A DNA stretch of 8,337 nucleotides from Bacillota bacterium (GTDB lineage: Bacteria > Bacillota > Clostridia > Acetivibrionales > DTU013): NCBI GenBank assembly GCA_023411645.1, contig JAEYON010000147.1, forward strand, positions 1-8,337. The letters run 5' to 3'. Below, in pieces: positions 1-6,274 of this stretch. The notes below the pieces were generated by a model. That model did no database searches. It saw nothing but the letters and a program-made list of their open reading frames with translations, and was not told the origin of the DNA. The stretch's first letter is position 1. Each line of letters begins with the position of its first letter. Made by a program: the position numbers and the translations under genes.

Positions 1-891
1 GAACTAAACACTATCCGCAATCATATTGACCAATTAAAGGGGGGCCGCATAGCCAGAATGTTTTCACCAGCAAGGATGGTACATATTATCGTCGTAGATG
101 CTAATAACCACGACCTGCTTGGCTTCCAGGACTACGAATATTTAGTCCATAAGAATCGCTGGCTGCACAATCTCCCGGAGGGCTCTACCTTTTCAGACGC
201 AATAACAGTCCTCAAACATCATGACGCATGGGATATATGCCCACCCTCAATACGTCAATGCTTGATACAGGCTGATCCGCAAAGGGAAACTGTAAAGTAC
301 GATGAATATAAAAAGATGCGATTTCGGATATTTGGGATAATGCCGAGGAAATATCATTTTCTCGAAGCGGCCAAGCAAAAAGCAGCAGAATTCGGCTACC
401 GTGTAGGTGTCCTCTCGGAAAACATACAATATGAAGCTTCTCAAATGGGATATTATGCAGGTTCAATAGCCAGTAACATAGAAAAAAGTCATGAACCGTT
501 AAATCCTCCTATAGCTCTGTTCTCGACGGGAGAAATGCGTGTAACTGTGGATCAATATAAGGGTATAGGCGGACGAAATCAGGAGTTCGCATTAGCTGCA
601 GCTACTGTGATAAAGGGGTGCAGTAATGTTGTCATAGCATCAGTGGATACAGACGGCACCGATGGACCTGGTGGACTGAGAATAATGGGGGCGCCTAAAT
701 GCCTTGCTGGGGGAATTGTCGATGGATATACTGCAGATGAAGCTGAAGTACAAGGTATCAATATCCAGACAGCTCTTAAGGAGCACAATGTAAGTGAGGT
801 ATTATGGAGGATGGGATGCGGCATTTCAAGTGAACAAAATATCAGCCTTAATGATTTGACTGCTATTCTCATTGGAACAGATAACATCTGA
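1..891 (+). CDS. Type-2 glycerate kinase-like protein (MOFRL/DUF4147 family), 5'-partial
   Basis: The frame is open from base 1, so the gene begins outside the window; the ATG at 58 is internal. The visible 296 residues cover the end of the DUF4147 domain and the full MOFRL domain. Residues 3-16 (NTIRNHIDQLKGGR) match the conserved N-T-x-R-x-H...KGGR segment. The MOFRL signature GGRNQEF is at about 190-196, with the arginine known to matter for catalysis in this family, followed by SVDTDGTDGPGG at about 214-225 and AGGIVDGYT. Family members phosphorylate D-glycerate to 2-phosphoglycerate in the cytoplasm and are often mislabelled hydroxypyruvate reductase. Two places deviate from the usual pattern. 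The common SDV-GD...ASGP loop is replaced by a longer stretch, VDANNHDLLGFQDYEYLVH, and the usual TGPTGTNVNDL near the C terminus reads SSEQNISLNDL. It may be a divergent subfamily with another substrate. It does not appear linked to the transporter operon downstream. Confidence 0.85.
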   Translation, partial: ELNTIRNHIDQLKGGRIARMFSPARMVHIIVVDANNHDLLGFQDYEYLVHKNRWLHNLPEGSTFSDAITVLKHHDAWDICPPSIRQCLIQADPQRETVKYDEYKKMRFRIFGIMPRKYHFLEAAKQKAAEFGYRVGVLSENIQYEASQMGYYAGSIASNIEKSHEPLNPPIALFSTGEMRVTVDQYKGIGGRNQEFALAAATVIKGCSNVVIASVDTDGTDGPGGLRIMGAPKCLAGGIVDGYTADEAEVQGINIQTALKEHNVSEVLWRMGCGISSEQNISLNDLTAILIGTDNI

Positions 892-973
892 TCCCGGTAT
901 TGATATGTCCGAGTATGAATATCGGAATCCGATTAGGCTGTATGCTTTTTCTTAAAGATGACCATGAATGTAT

Positions 974-1011
974 ACAAAGGTGTGACCCAAAGGGCTTCCT
1001 TATGTTTTTTT
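974..1011 (+). terminator. Possible rho-independent terminator after the glycerate kinase-like gene
   Basis: An outer stem pairs ACAAAGG (974-980) with CCTTATGT (998-1005) with one bulged A. It encloses a small inner hairpin, CCC (986-988) / AAA / GGG (992-994), and is followed by a run of seven T (1005-1011). The internal loops make it imperfect, and it lies about 80 bases after the stop codon at 891. Its position before the promoter at 1043-1070 fits a transcription boundary. The call is tentative. Confidence 0.35.
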
Positions 1012-1042
1012 CTCGGCAAGCCTCATCTATCTTTATTGCAGC

Positions 1043-1070
1043 TTTACATCCAAACAGATATTATTATATT
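1043..1070 (+). promoter_or_regulatory. Putative sigma-A promoter for the two-component system genes
   Basis: TTTACA (1043-1048) resembles the -35 consensus, with five of six bases matching. A 16-base spacer separates it from TATATT (1065-1070), also five of six for the -10 box. Transcription would start near 1077, giving a leader of about 22 bases that includes the ribosome binding site at 1086-1090. The surrounding A/T-rich tract (1058-1077) offers other -10 registers, so the exact box is uncertain. Confidence 0.5.
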
Positions 1071-1085
1071 ATATGATCTGTTATT

Positions 1086-1090
1086 GGAGG
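1086..1090 (+). promoter_or_regulatory. Ribosome binding site that fixes the response regulator start
   Basis: GGAGG is followed by eight bases and then GTG at 1099. An ATG at 1097 overlaps this GTG but is out of frame and reads straight into TGA, so the GTG is the usable start. Confidence 0.8.
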
Positions 1091-1098
1091 AAAATTAT

Positions 1099-1770
1099 GT
1101 GAGAGTGCTTATTGTTGAAGACGAAGCGGAGCTAGCTAAGGCAATAGCACGAGGGTTGAAGCCTCTTGGCTATGCAGTTGACATTGCGTTTGATGCACTT
1201 GACGGAGAGCAGATGGCTACGGCAGTAAATTATGACCTGATTATTCTGGACCTGAATCTGCCCGGAAAGGATGGTATTGAGGTTTGCAGATATATCAGGG
1301 ATAATGGCTGTTCAGCGGCAGTATTAATGCTTACGGCAAGAAACAAGGTATCAGACAGGACGCTGGGGTTGGATAGCGGTGCGGACGATTATCTGGCAAA
1401 GCCTTTCGCCTTTGATGAATTGCGGGCAAGGATACAGGCCCTTTTGCGGCGCGCCTTTGGCCACAGGAACCCTGTCCTGACCATAGGCAGTTTGATTGTC
1501 AATCCTTCAACGCGTACTGTTTCATACCAGAATAACTGCATTAACCTCACAGCAAGGGAGTTCGACATACTGGAGTATTTCGCATGCAGGTATCCTGCAG
1601 TCATATCAACTGAAGAAATTCTAGAACATGTCTGGAACGACGAGGTGGACCCATTTTCAAATGTTGTCAGGGTGCACCTTGCTAATTTGAGACGCAAACT
1701 GAAGAATGGCTCCGGTGAACCACTGATCGAAACTATCATAGGAAAGGGATATAGATTATGCGAGCGCTGA
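1099..1770 (+). CDS. OmpR/PhoB-family DNA-binding response regulator
   Basis: This 223-residue protein has the usual length and layout of the OmpR subfamily. The receiver domain spans about 1-115, with the acidic pocket E7/D8, phosphoacceptor D51 in LIILDLNLPGKDG, switch T79 and conserved K101 in AKPF. The winged-helix DNA-binding domain spans about 127-223, with LTAREFDILEYF at 150-161, the recognition-helix region SNVVRVHLANLRRKL at 187-201 and the terminal wing IIGKGYRL at 213-220. It should be phosphorylated by the adjacent kinase and bind direct repeats in DNA. The frame is open back to an ATG at 958, but the GTG at 1099 has a well-spaced GGAGG and puts the first beta strand (VRVLIVEDE) at the N terminus, as in the family. 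The 3' end overlaps the kinase gene by 13 bases, which implies translational coupling. The TTAA boxes at 2977-3006 are its most likely nearby target (inference). Confidence 0.95.
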   Translation: MRVLIVEDEAELAKAIARGLKPLGYAVDIAFDALDGEQMATAVNYDLIILDLNLPGKDGIEVCRYIRDNGCSAAVLMLTARNKVSDRTLGLDSGADDYLAKPFAFDELRARIQALLRRAFGHRNPVLTIGSLIVNPSTRTVSYQNNCINLTAREFDILEYFACRYPAVISTEEILEHVWNDEVDPFSNVVRVHLANLRRKLKNGSGEPLIETIIGKGYRLCER

Positions 1771-2948
1771 TTGTAAAAAAGCTTGACTTAAAAGTAAAGA
1801 TTGCGCTTGTTTACAGCGTTGTCCTGCTTCTCATGGGAGTCGCCGTTGTTATGTTTTTAAGCCTTGCTTTACAGCAAAGCATGAAAAATCAACCTGTTAC
1901 GCAGGTTACGACAACTGCTTTATATTCGGTGATGATAAAAGGCGGGGATTCCGATACCATCGTAACGTATGAGGTTCCTTTGCAGCGTACTCAAGCACCT
2001 GCGGAATACACCATCAGCGGCGAGCAATTTAATTCTCTTGTATCTTCGGAAATATTCAGAAGACTTTTGAAATATTCAGCCATTGCAATATTTATTCTGC
2101 TTATCAGTACTTTTTTCTTAAGCTATAATCTGTCGAAGCGGCTTCTTAAGCCTTTGACCTCAATGGCAAGAGTAACCCGCCGCATAACAACAGGGAATCT
2201 TGACCTGCGCCTTGACATTCCTGAAAGCGACGATGAGCTCAAGGAGCTTTCCATGTCCTTCAATGCTACGATGGACGGTCTGCAAAGAGCTTTCAACGAT
2301 CTTGAGCGCTTCAATGCCTATACGTCCCATGAATTGAAAAATGCTCTGGCAGTAATGAAAACCAGGCTCGAGGTGGATTACAGGGAAGGAGACTGCAGGG
2401 AAACCGTCGGTTTTGCGATATCACAGGTGAATCGGATAACAAAAACCTTAAATGATATTCTAGCTATATCCTCCACCGGCATCAATGACGCAAGCGAGCC
2501 TGTCGATCTTGCAATGGCTGCGGCACAGGTGGTTGATGAATACCGGGCGACGGGAAGGGAATTTTCTCTGCAGATTCCCGAAGAGGGGGTTCTGCCTGTC
2601 AGGGGCAGAGAGATATGGTTTCAGAGAGTTATTGCCAATCTGGTGGATAATGCGGTCAAACATACCGAAGAGGGATGCTCCATAAGTGTATCGGTGAAAC
2701 AGGATCATGAAGCTGTAATAGTATCAGTGTCAGACTCGGGAAGCGGTATCGGTTGCAACGAACGCGAGCTGATATGGGAACCTTATTTCAGTATGGCCTC
2801 TAAATCAGACAATGGATGCGGTCTTGGACTGGCCATGGTAAAGCATATTGTAGATATATGCGGAGGCCATGCATGGGTCGACAGCAAGCAGGGCCAGGGC
2901 AGCACTTTCTATATTTCGCTGCCCGTAATGGAAACCTTGGAGAAATAA
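1758..2948 (+). CDS. Membrane sensor histidine kinase (HAMP, HisKA, HATPase)
   Basis: This 396-residue kinase has an N-terminal membrane segment (about 14-37), an extracytoplasmic stretch of about 65 residues (38-104) with no domain I recognise, and a second membrane segment (about 105-124). A HAMP linker follows (about 125-178, with LLKPLTSM and GNLDLRLDIPESDDELKEL). The dimerisation/phosphotransfer helix carries H191 in TSHELKNALAVM. The ATP-binding domain has the N box at 294-302 (NLVDNAVKH), G1 at 326-332 (DSGSGIG), the F box EPYF at 341-344 and G2 GCGLGLAM at 353-360. It should autophosphorylate on H191 and pass phosphate to D51 of the regulator. The H box is unusual: the proline normally five residues after the histidine is A196, while the ExxN phosphatase-type motif (E192, N195) is kept. 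The ATG start at 1758 is preceded by GGAAAGGG. Signal specificity cannot be read from the sequence. Confidence 0.94.
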   Translation: MRALIVKKLDLKVKIALVYSVVLLLMGVAVVMFLSLALQQSMKNQPVTQVTTTALYSVMIKGGDSDTIVTYEVPLQRTQAPAEYTISGEQFNSLVSSEIFRRLLKYSAIAIFILLISTFFLSYNLSKRLLKPLTSMARVTRRITTGNLDLRLDIPESDDELKELSMSFNATMDGLQRAFNDLERFNAYTSHELKNALAVMKTRLEVDYREGDCRETVGFAISQVNRITKTLNDILAISSTGINDASEPVDLAMAAAQVVDEYRATGREFSLQIPEEGVLPVRGREIWFQRVIANLVDNAVKHTEEGCSISVSVKQDHEAVIVSVSDSGSGIGCNERELIWEPYFSMASKSDNGCGLGLAMVKHIVDICGGHAWVDSKQGQGSTFYISLPVMETLEK

Positions 2949-2976
2949 GGAATGAATAGTTCCCTACAAAGGTTTT

Positions 2977-3006
2977 TTAACCCCTTGTTAACAATTCATT
3001 AATTAA
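2977..3006 (+). promoter_or_regulatory. Three TTAA boxes at 11-base spacing, candidate response-regulator binding site
   Basis: TTAAC begins at 2977 and again at 2988, and TTAAT begins at 2999, so the boxes recur at exactly one helical turn; a further TTAA starts at 3003. OmpR-family regulators bind direct repeats of this period, and the Bacillus PhoP box is built from TTAACA-like units with about 11-base spacing. The array lies over and just upstream of the promoter-like sequence for the transporter operon and directly after the kinase gene. The middle box also sits inside a perfect 10-base palindrome, TTGTTAACAA (2985-2994), so a dimeric palindrome-binding factor is an alternative. A/T-rich sequence makes chance matches possible. 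Confidence 0.5.
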
Positions 3007-3022
3007 TTTTTTATGCTATCTT
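2988..3022 (+). promoter_or_regulatory. Putative promoter of the transporter operon
   Basis: Two registers are possible. One is TTAACA (2988-2993, five of six to -35) with an 18-base spacer and TATGCT (3012-3017). The other is an extended -10, TGCTATCTT (3014-3022), with a poor -35 (TTCATT, 2995-3000), as expected for an activator-dependent promoter. Either gives a leader of about 55-60 bases before the ATG at 3083. No convincing terminator separates the kinase gene from this point, so read-through from the two-component genes is possible. Confidence 0.45.
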
Positions 3023-3082
3023 TACGCCTGTTTTTGTAAGATGTTCCTGAGAATTGCATGAGTAATTTTAAAGGAGCATTGA

Positions 3083-3967
3083 ATGATAGGGCGGGCATCT
3101 GAAGGTAAAATCGGAATCTATGACAAAAAGGCGGCGGTATTTTTCCTTGCGCCCAGCATAAGCGGGTTTCTTATATTTTTTCTGGCGCCTTTTATAGGCG
3201 GAACTTACTACTCGCTGGTTGACAGCCCGGTTGCAGGAAGGTTTGTCGGTTTTGCAAATTATATCGGACTTCTTAAAAACCCAATCTTTCTAAAGGCTGC
3301 AGTAAATACTCTCGTGTTTACCGGTATAAGCGTGCCGCTGAATATTGCGTTCTCGCTGTCTCTTGCAAATTTGCTGAATAAGGAGGTGTTCGGCAGGAAT
3401 ATCTTGAGGATGGCCTTTATCGTTCCGCTGGTTGTTCCTGTAGCTTCCGTCGTATTGGTATGGCAGGTTATTTTCGATATGAAAGGCTCGCTGAACGGAA
3501 TGCTTTTTCTATTCGGAAGCAGTGGAACCGATTGGATGAAAACCGATTGGGCGAGAGTTATCGTCGTTATAATGTATTTATGGAAAAATACAGGCTACAA
3601 TATGGTGATTCTTCTGGCCGGACTGCAGAATATCCCTTTGGAATATTACGAATCAGCCGATATCGATGGTGCGGGCCCATGGCGTAAATTCATGAGTATA
3701 ACGTTCACCTATCTCACTCCGACAATGTTTTTCGTATTTGTAATGTCAATAATAAACTCGTTTAAGGTTTTCCGGGAGACCTACCTGATTGCAGGCTCTT
3801 ATCCCCAGGACGGCATATACATGCTGCAGCACTATATGAACAATATGTTCATGTCGCTGGATTACCAAAAGCTCACAGCTGCGGCGTTTTTGACTGCTGT
3901 GGTCATATATCTGCTTATATTGCTGCTTTTCAAGGTCGAGCGAAGGATCAGCGACAGTATAAGTTAG
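3083..3967 (+). CDS. Carbohydrate-type ABC importer permease, MalF/UgpA-like
   Basis: This 294-residue inner-membrane protein has the length and pattern of CUT1-family sugar permeases. Hydrophobic segments lie near 18-40, 73-98, 110-131, 157-180, 212-228 and 264-284. The N terminus (AAVFFLAPSISGFLIFFLAP) is typical of the first MalF/UgpA-type segment. The cytoplasmic EAA loop that contacts the ATPase is at about 187-213 (EYYESADIDGAGPWRKFM followed by LTP), with the conserved G198. It should form a heterodimer with the next gene product to import a sugar or other small solute. The ATG follows AAGGAG (3071-3076) by six bases. Its stop overlaps a possible GTG of the next gene by one base. The substrate is not predictable, and no ATPase gene is in the window; many Firmicutes share one MsmK-type ATPase among such importers. 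Confidence 0.93.
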   Translation: MIGRASEGKIGIYDKKAAVFFLAPSISGFLIFFLAPFIGGTYYSLVDSPVAGRFVGFANYIGLLKNPIFLKAAVNTLVFTGISVPLNIAFSLSLANLLNKEVFGRNILRMAFIVPLVVPVASVVLVWQVIFDMKGSLNGMLFLFGSSGTDWMKTDWARVIVVIMYLWKNTGYNMVILLAGLQNIPLEYYESADIDGAGPWRKFMSITFTYLTPTMFFVFVMSIINSFKVFRETYLIAGSYPQDGIYMLQHYMNNMFMSLDYQKLTAAAFLTAVVIYLLILLLFKVERRISDSIS

Positions 3968-3990
3968 TGTCAAAAAGGAAAAGAAAGCCT

Positions 3991-4000
3991 GGGAGGAGGG
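3991..4000 (+). promoter_or_regulatory. Ribosome binding site favouring the internal GTG start of permease 2
   Basis: GGGAGGAGGG lies five bases before GTG at 4006. The alternative GTG at 3967, which overlaps the stop of permease 1, has only a distant AAGGAT upstream. The site therefore favours the shorter protein. Confidence 0.65.
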
Positions 4001-4005
4001 AAGAT

Positions 4006-4893
4006 GTGAAAAAACAAATTAACCGAGTAATCGGTAAAACGGGGCTTACTGCTATACTGGTACTTCTTGCGCTGCTTTTTATAGCTCCTTTGCTGCTTAC
4101 AGTCACAAACTCGTTTATGAGCGAGTTTGAAATTTACTCCAAATACAGTATGGTCGGCTCTCGAGCTGCACCCGGCATGGCCGGCGGAGCACCTGTTTTT
4201 GCGAAGCTGAGACTGATTCCCGATAAGGTCACTCTCAGGCAGTACTATACTGTTCTTGTTAAGAAGCCCTCGTACCTTTATATGTTCTGGAACTCAATGA
4301 TATTGGTCCTTCCAATCGTGATCGGTCAGCTTATAGTGTCGTCCATGGCGGCCTATGCATTTGCCAAAATTAATTTCAGGGGGCGGGAAAAGCTGTTCTA
4401 CCTGTATATCGTCGTGATGCTGATGCCCTTTCAGGTAACACTGGTTCCAAACTATCTGGTAGCTGAAAAATTGGGGCTTACAGGCAGCATACTTTCCATT
4501 ATCCTGCCCGGGATTTTCAACACCTTTGGTGTATTCCTGCTTCGGCAGTTCATGGTTTACATACCGGATGCGTACGCTGAAGCCGCAAGGGTGGAAGGTG
4601 CTGGACAATGGACCGTTTTTACCCGAATAGCGCTCCCGATGACAAAGACTGGGCTTGCCGCGCTGACGATTCTTGTATTCATAGATAACTGGAATATGGT
4701 GGAGCAGCCTCTTATATTTCTTCAGGACATGGCAAAACAGCCTCTCTCCATATTTCTTGCAGATATAAACACAGGTGAAAGAGGCATAGCATTTGCTGCA
4801 TCGGTGGTTTATATGATTCCGATGCTTCTGGCTTTTATGTATGGGGAGGAATTCTTGGTGGAGGGGATTCAGTTAAGCGGTATAAAGGGCTGA
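4006..4893 (+). CDS. Carbohydrate-type ABC importer permease, MalG/UgpE-like
   Basis: With the GTG at 4006 the protein has 295 residues, normal for MalG-type partners; a start at 3967 would add 13 mostly basic residues. Hydrophobic segments lie near 12-34, 93-119, 129-147, 158-181, 215-232 and 262-280. The EAA loop is at about 185-212 (YIPDAYAEAARVEGAGQW, then RIALPM) with the conserved G200. The C terminus EGIQLSGIKG matches the family's usual ending. It pairs with the upstream permease to form the transmembrane channel of a CUT1-type importer. The first extracytoplasmic loop (about 44-75) is longer than usual and carries a Gly/Ala/Pro-rich stretch, GSRAAPGMAGGAPVFAKLRL, before the standard IPDKVTLRQYYTVL. 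Thirty-five bases separate its stop from the next start. Confidence 0.92.
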   Translation: MKKQINRVIGKTGLTAILVLLALLFIAPLLLTVTNSFMSEFEIYSKYSMVGSRAAPGMAGGAPVFAKLRLIPDKVTLRQYYTVLVKKPSYLYMFWNSMILVLPIVIGQLIVSSMAAYAFAKINFRGREKLFYLYIVVMLMPFQVTLVPNYLVAEKLGLTGSILSIILPGIFNTFGVFLLRQFMVYIPDAYAEAARVEGAGQWTVFTRIALPMTKTGLAALTILVFIDNWNMVEQPLIFLQDMAKQPLSIFLADINTGERGIAFAASVVYMIPMLLAFMYGEEFLVEGIQLSGIKG

Positions 4894-4912
4894 AGCTTGC
4901 CGAATTTAGCGG

Positions 4913-4919
4913 AAAGGAG
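4913..4919 (+). promoter_or_regulatory. Ribosome binding site that sets the fusion-protein start
   Basis: AAAGGAG abuts a TTG at 4920 with no spacer but stands nine bases before the in-frame TTG at 4929. The latter is the better-spaced start. No in-frame ATG exists until inside the membrane segment. Confidence 0.65.
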
Positions 4920-4928
4920 TTGAGGATT

Positions 4929-6227
4929 TTGCAGCCGGAAACATGCAATACGGATACGATAACACGGAATAAACATTCAAACAGGAAAAGGGTTATTGGC
5001 AGGACAGCCGCGGTTTTTATAGTTATAATGCTGCTTCTGACCTTCTTTTCAAACACGCTCAATATTTATCTGTCACCCAGGGTGACATGGAAAAATCCTG
5101 AAAGCAGCCCGCTCGTGAAGGAAATAAACGGGACGGGCAGGGTACGCGCTAAAACGGCCTTGGACAGGTATACTGTATCGAATATGAAGGTGCTCCATGT
5201 GGCGGTGAAGGTCGGAGAAACTGTGGAAAAGGGACAGTTGCTGCTTTCTCTGGACACCTCGGAGGTTGAGGAGCAGCTGGCAAATGAAAGAACAATATGG
5301 GAGCAGAAAAAGCTGAATGTGGAAAAATACGAAGACGCCGCTTCAGTTGAAGGTATGCGAAGCTATGACAACTCAATTGAAGCTGCCCGGCTTAAGCTGG
5401 AAGAGGCGGAAAAAGTACTTGAAAACATTAAGGAATTATATGAATTGGGAGCCGAAACAGCGGTAAATGTGAAAAAAGCTGAGAATGATTTTAAGAATGC
5501 ACAATTGGACTATCAAAAGTCCCTGGACAATAAAGCACTAGCCGCAAGAAATAACGGGAGGGATCTGCAGAATGCCCGGTTCGAGCTTGATATTCAGGAG
5601 CGGAGGCTTAAGGAACTGGAAAAGGAAATTGAGCTCGCGTATGTAACCGCTCCTGCAGATGGAACCATAATTGAGCTGAATTTTCCGGCGGGAACAATTG
5701 CAAACAGCTCCAAACCCTTGTTCAAACTGGCGGATACGGCACAGGGCTTTGAGTTTTGCGCCCGTGTCGATATTGACGCTGCAAACCTGCTGTCACCTGG
5801 CGAGACTGCGGAGGTATCTATTGACAGCCATGAAGGGTATTACCTTGAGGGTACAATAAACGCTATTACAGACAGTCAGGAAGAAATGGGTGTTAAAAAG
5901 GATGTGATCATAGCAATTCCACCTGAAAACCTGATAGGGGGAGAAAGCGGATCAGTGGTGATAAAAAAGCGGACAAAAGCTTATGATGTCCTTGTTTCAA
6001 ACTCAGCGATAGGTCAGGACATGTCCGGCTATTTCGTCTATGTGCTTAACGAGAAGGAGGGACCTTTAGGCAGTGAGCTTTATGTACAAAAGGTCAAGGT
6101 TTCCGCAGGTGATTCCGACTATTCGAAGACAGCTATTTTAAGCGGACTCAGTTCATACGACAAAGTCATAACAGGCAGCGATAAACAGCTTTCAGACGGT
6201 ATGAGGGTGACTGTCGAAGAGAGCTGA
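4929..6227 (+). CDS. HlyD/RND-type membrane fusion (periplasmic adaptor) protein
   Basis: From the TTG at 4929 the protein has 432 residues. A basic N terminus (RNKHSNRKRVIGR) precedes one membrane anchor at about 25-44. The first half of a split lipoyl domain is at about 84-117 (VLHVAVKVGETVEKGQLLLS), a long charged alpha-helical hairpin with coiled-coil character is at about 112-236, and the second lipoyl half is at about 237-269 (VTAPADGTIIELNFPAGT). A beta-barrel region follows (about 272-346), then a membrane-proximal domain (about 350-430, ending SDKQLSDGMRVTVE). This is the full order of a MacA/YknX-like adaptor. In monoderm bacteria such proteins sit outside the membrane and work with a MacB-type transporter. 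Its stop TGA shares one base with an ATG of the next gene, which encodes a MacB-like protein, so the two probably act together. Placement behind two sugar-importer permeases is unusual. Confidence 0.9.
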   Translation: MQPETCNTDTITRNKHSNRKRVIGRTAAVFIVIMLLLTFFSNTLNIYLSPRVTWKNPESSPLVKEINGTGRVRAKTALDRYTVSNMKVLHVAVKVGETVEKGQLLLSLDTSEVEEQLANERTIWEQKKLNVEKYEDAASVEGMRSYDNSIEAARLKLEEAEKVLENIKELYELGAETAVNVKKAENDFKNAQLDYQKSLDNKALAARNNGRDLQNARFELDIQERRLKELEKEIELAYVTAPADGTIIELNFPAGTIANSSKPLFKLADTAQGFEFCARVDIDAANLLSPGETAEVSIDSHEGYYLEGTINAITDSQEEMGVKKDVIIAIPPENLIGGESGSVVIKKRTKAYDVLVSNSAIGQDMSGYFVYVLNEKEGPLGSELYVQKVKVSAGDSDYSKTAILSGLSSYDKVITGSDKQLSDGMRVTVEES

Positions 6228-6262
6228 TGCGGTATTTTCGGTTGGGACCGGAAGTCATAGTG

Positions 6263-6270
6263 AAGGGAGG
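6263..6270 (+). promoter_or_regulatory. Ribosome binding site favouring an internal start of the MacB-like gene
   Basis: AAGGGAGG lies four bases before GTG at 6275 and seven before TTG at 6278, both in frame. The upstream ATG at 6227 has only a weak GAAGAGAG ahead of it but would be coupled to the preceding stop codon. Confidence 0.55.
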
Positions 6271-6274
6271 AGAT

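Noticed and set aside
58..60. ATG at 58 as the start of the glycerate kinase-like gene
   Set aside because: The frame is open to base 1 and the upstream 19 codons encode the conserved N-T-x-R-x-H...KGGR family segment, so the gene starts outside the window.
921..950. Small hairpin ATCGG-AAT-CCGAT with a later T run as a terminator
   Set aside because: The stem has only five pairs and the T run starts more than ten bases after it, so it does not form a proper intrinsic terminator.
958..1098. N-terminal extension of the response regulator from an ATG at 958
   Set aside because: The extra 47 residues have no similarity to receiver domains, cover a promoter-like and terminator-like region, and lack a convincing ribosome binding site, while GTG at 1099 has GGAGG at ideal distance.
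2969..2984. GGTTTTTTAACC-type inverted repeat after the kinase gene as a terminator
   Set aside because: The stem is four pairs of mixed A/T and G/C, and no T tract follows directly.
3967..4005. GTG at 3967 as the start of permease 2
   Set aside because: It overlaps the previous stop by one base and could be coupled, but lacks a well-placed ribosome binding site, while GTG at 4006 has GGGAGGAGGG. It is kept only as an alternative.
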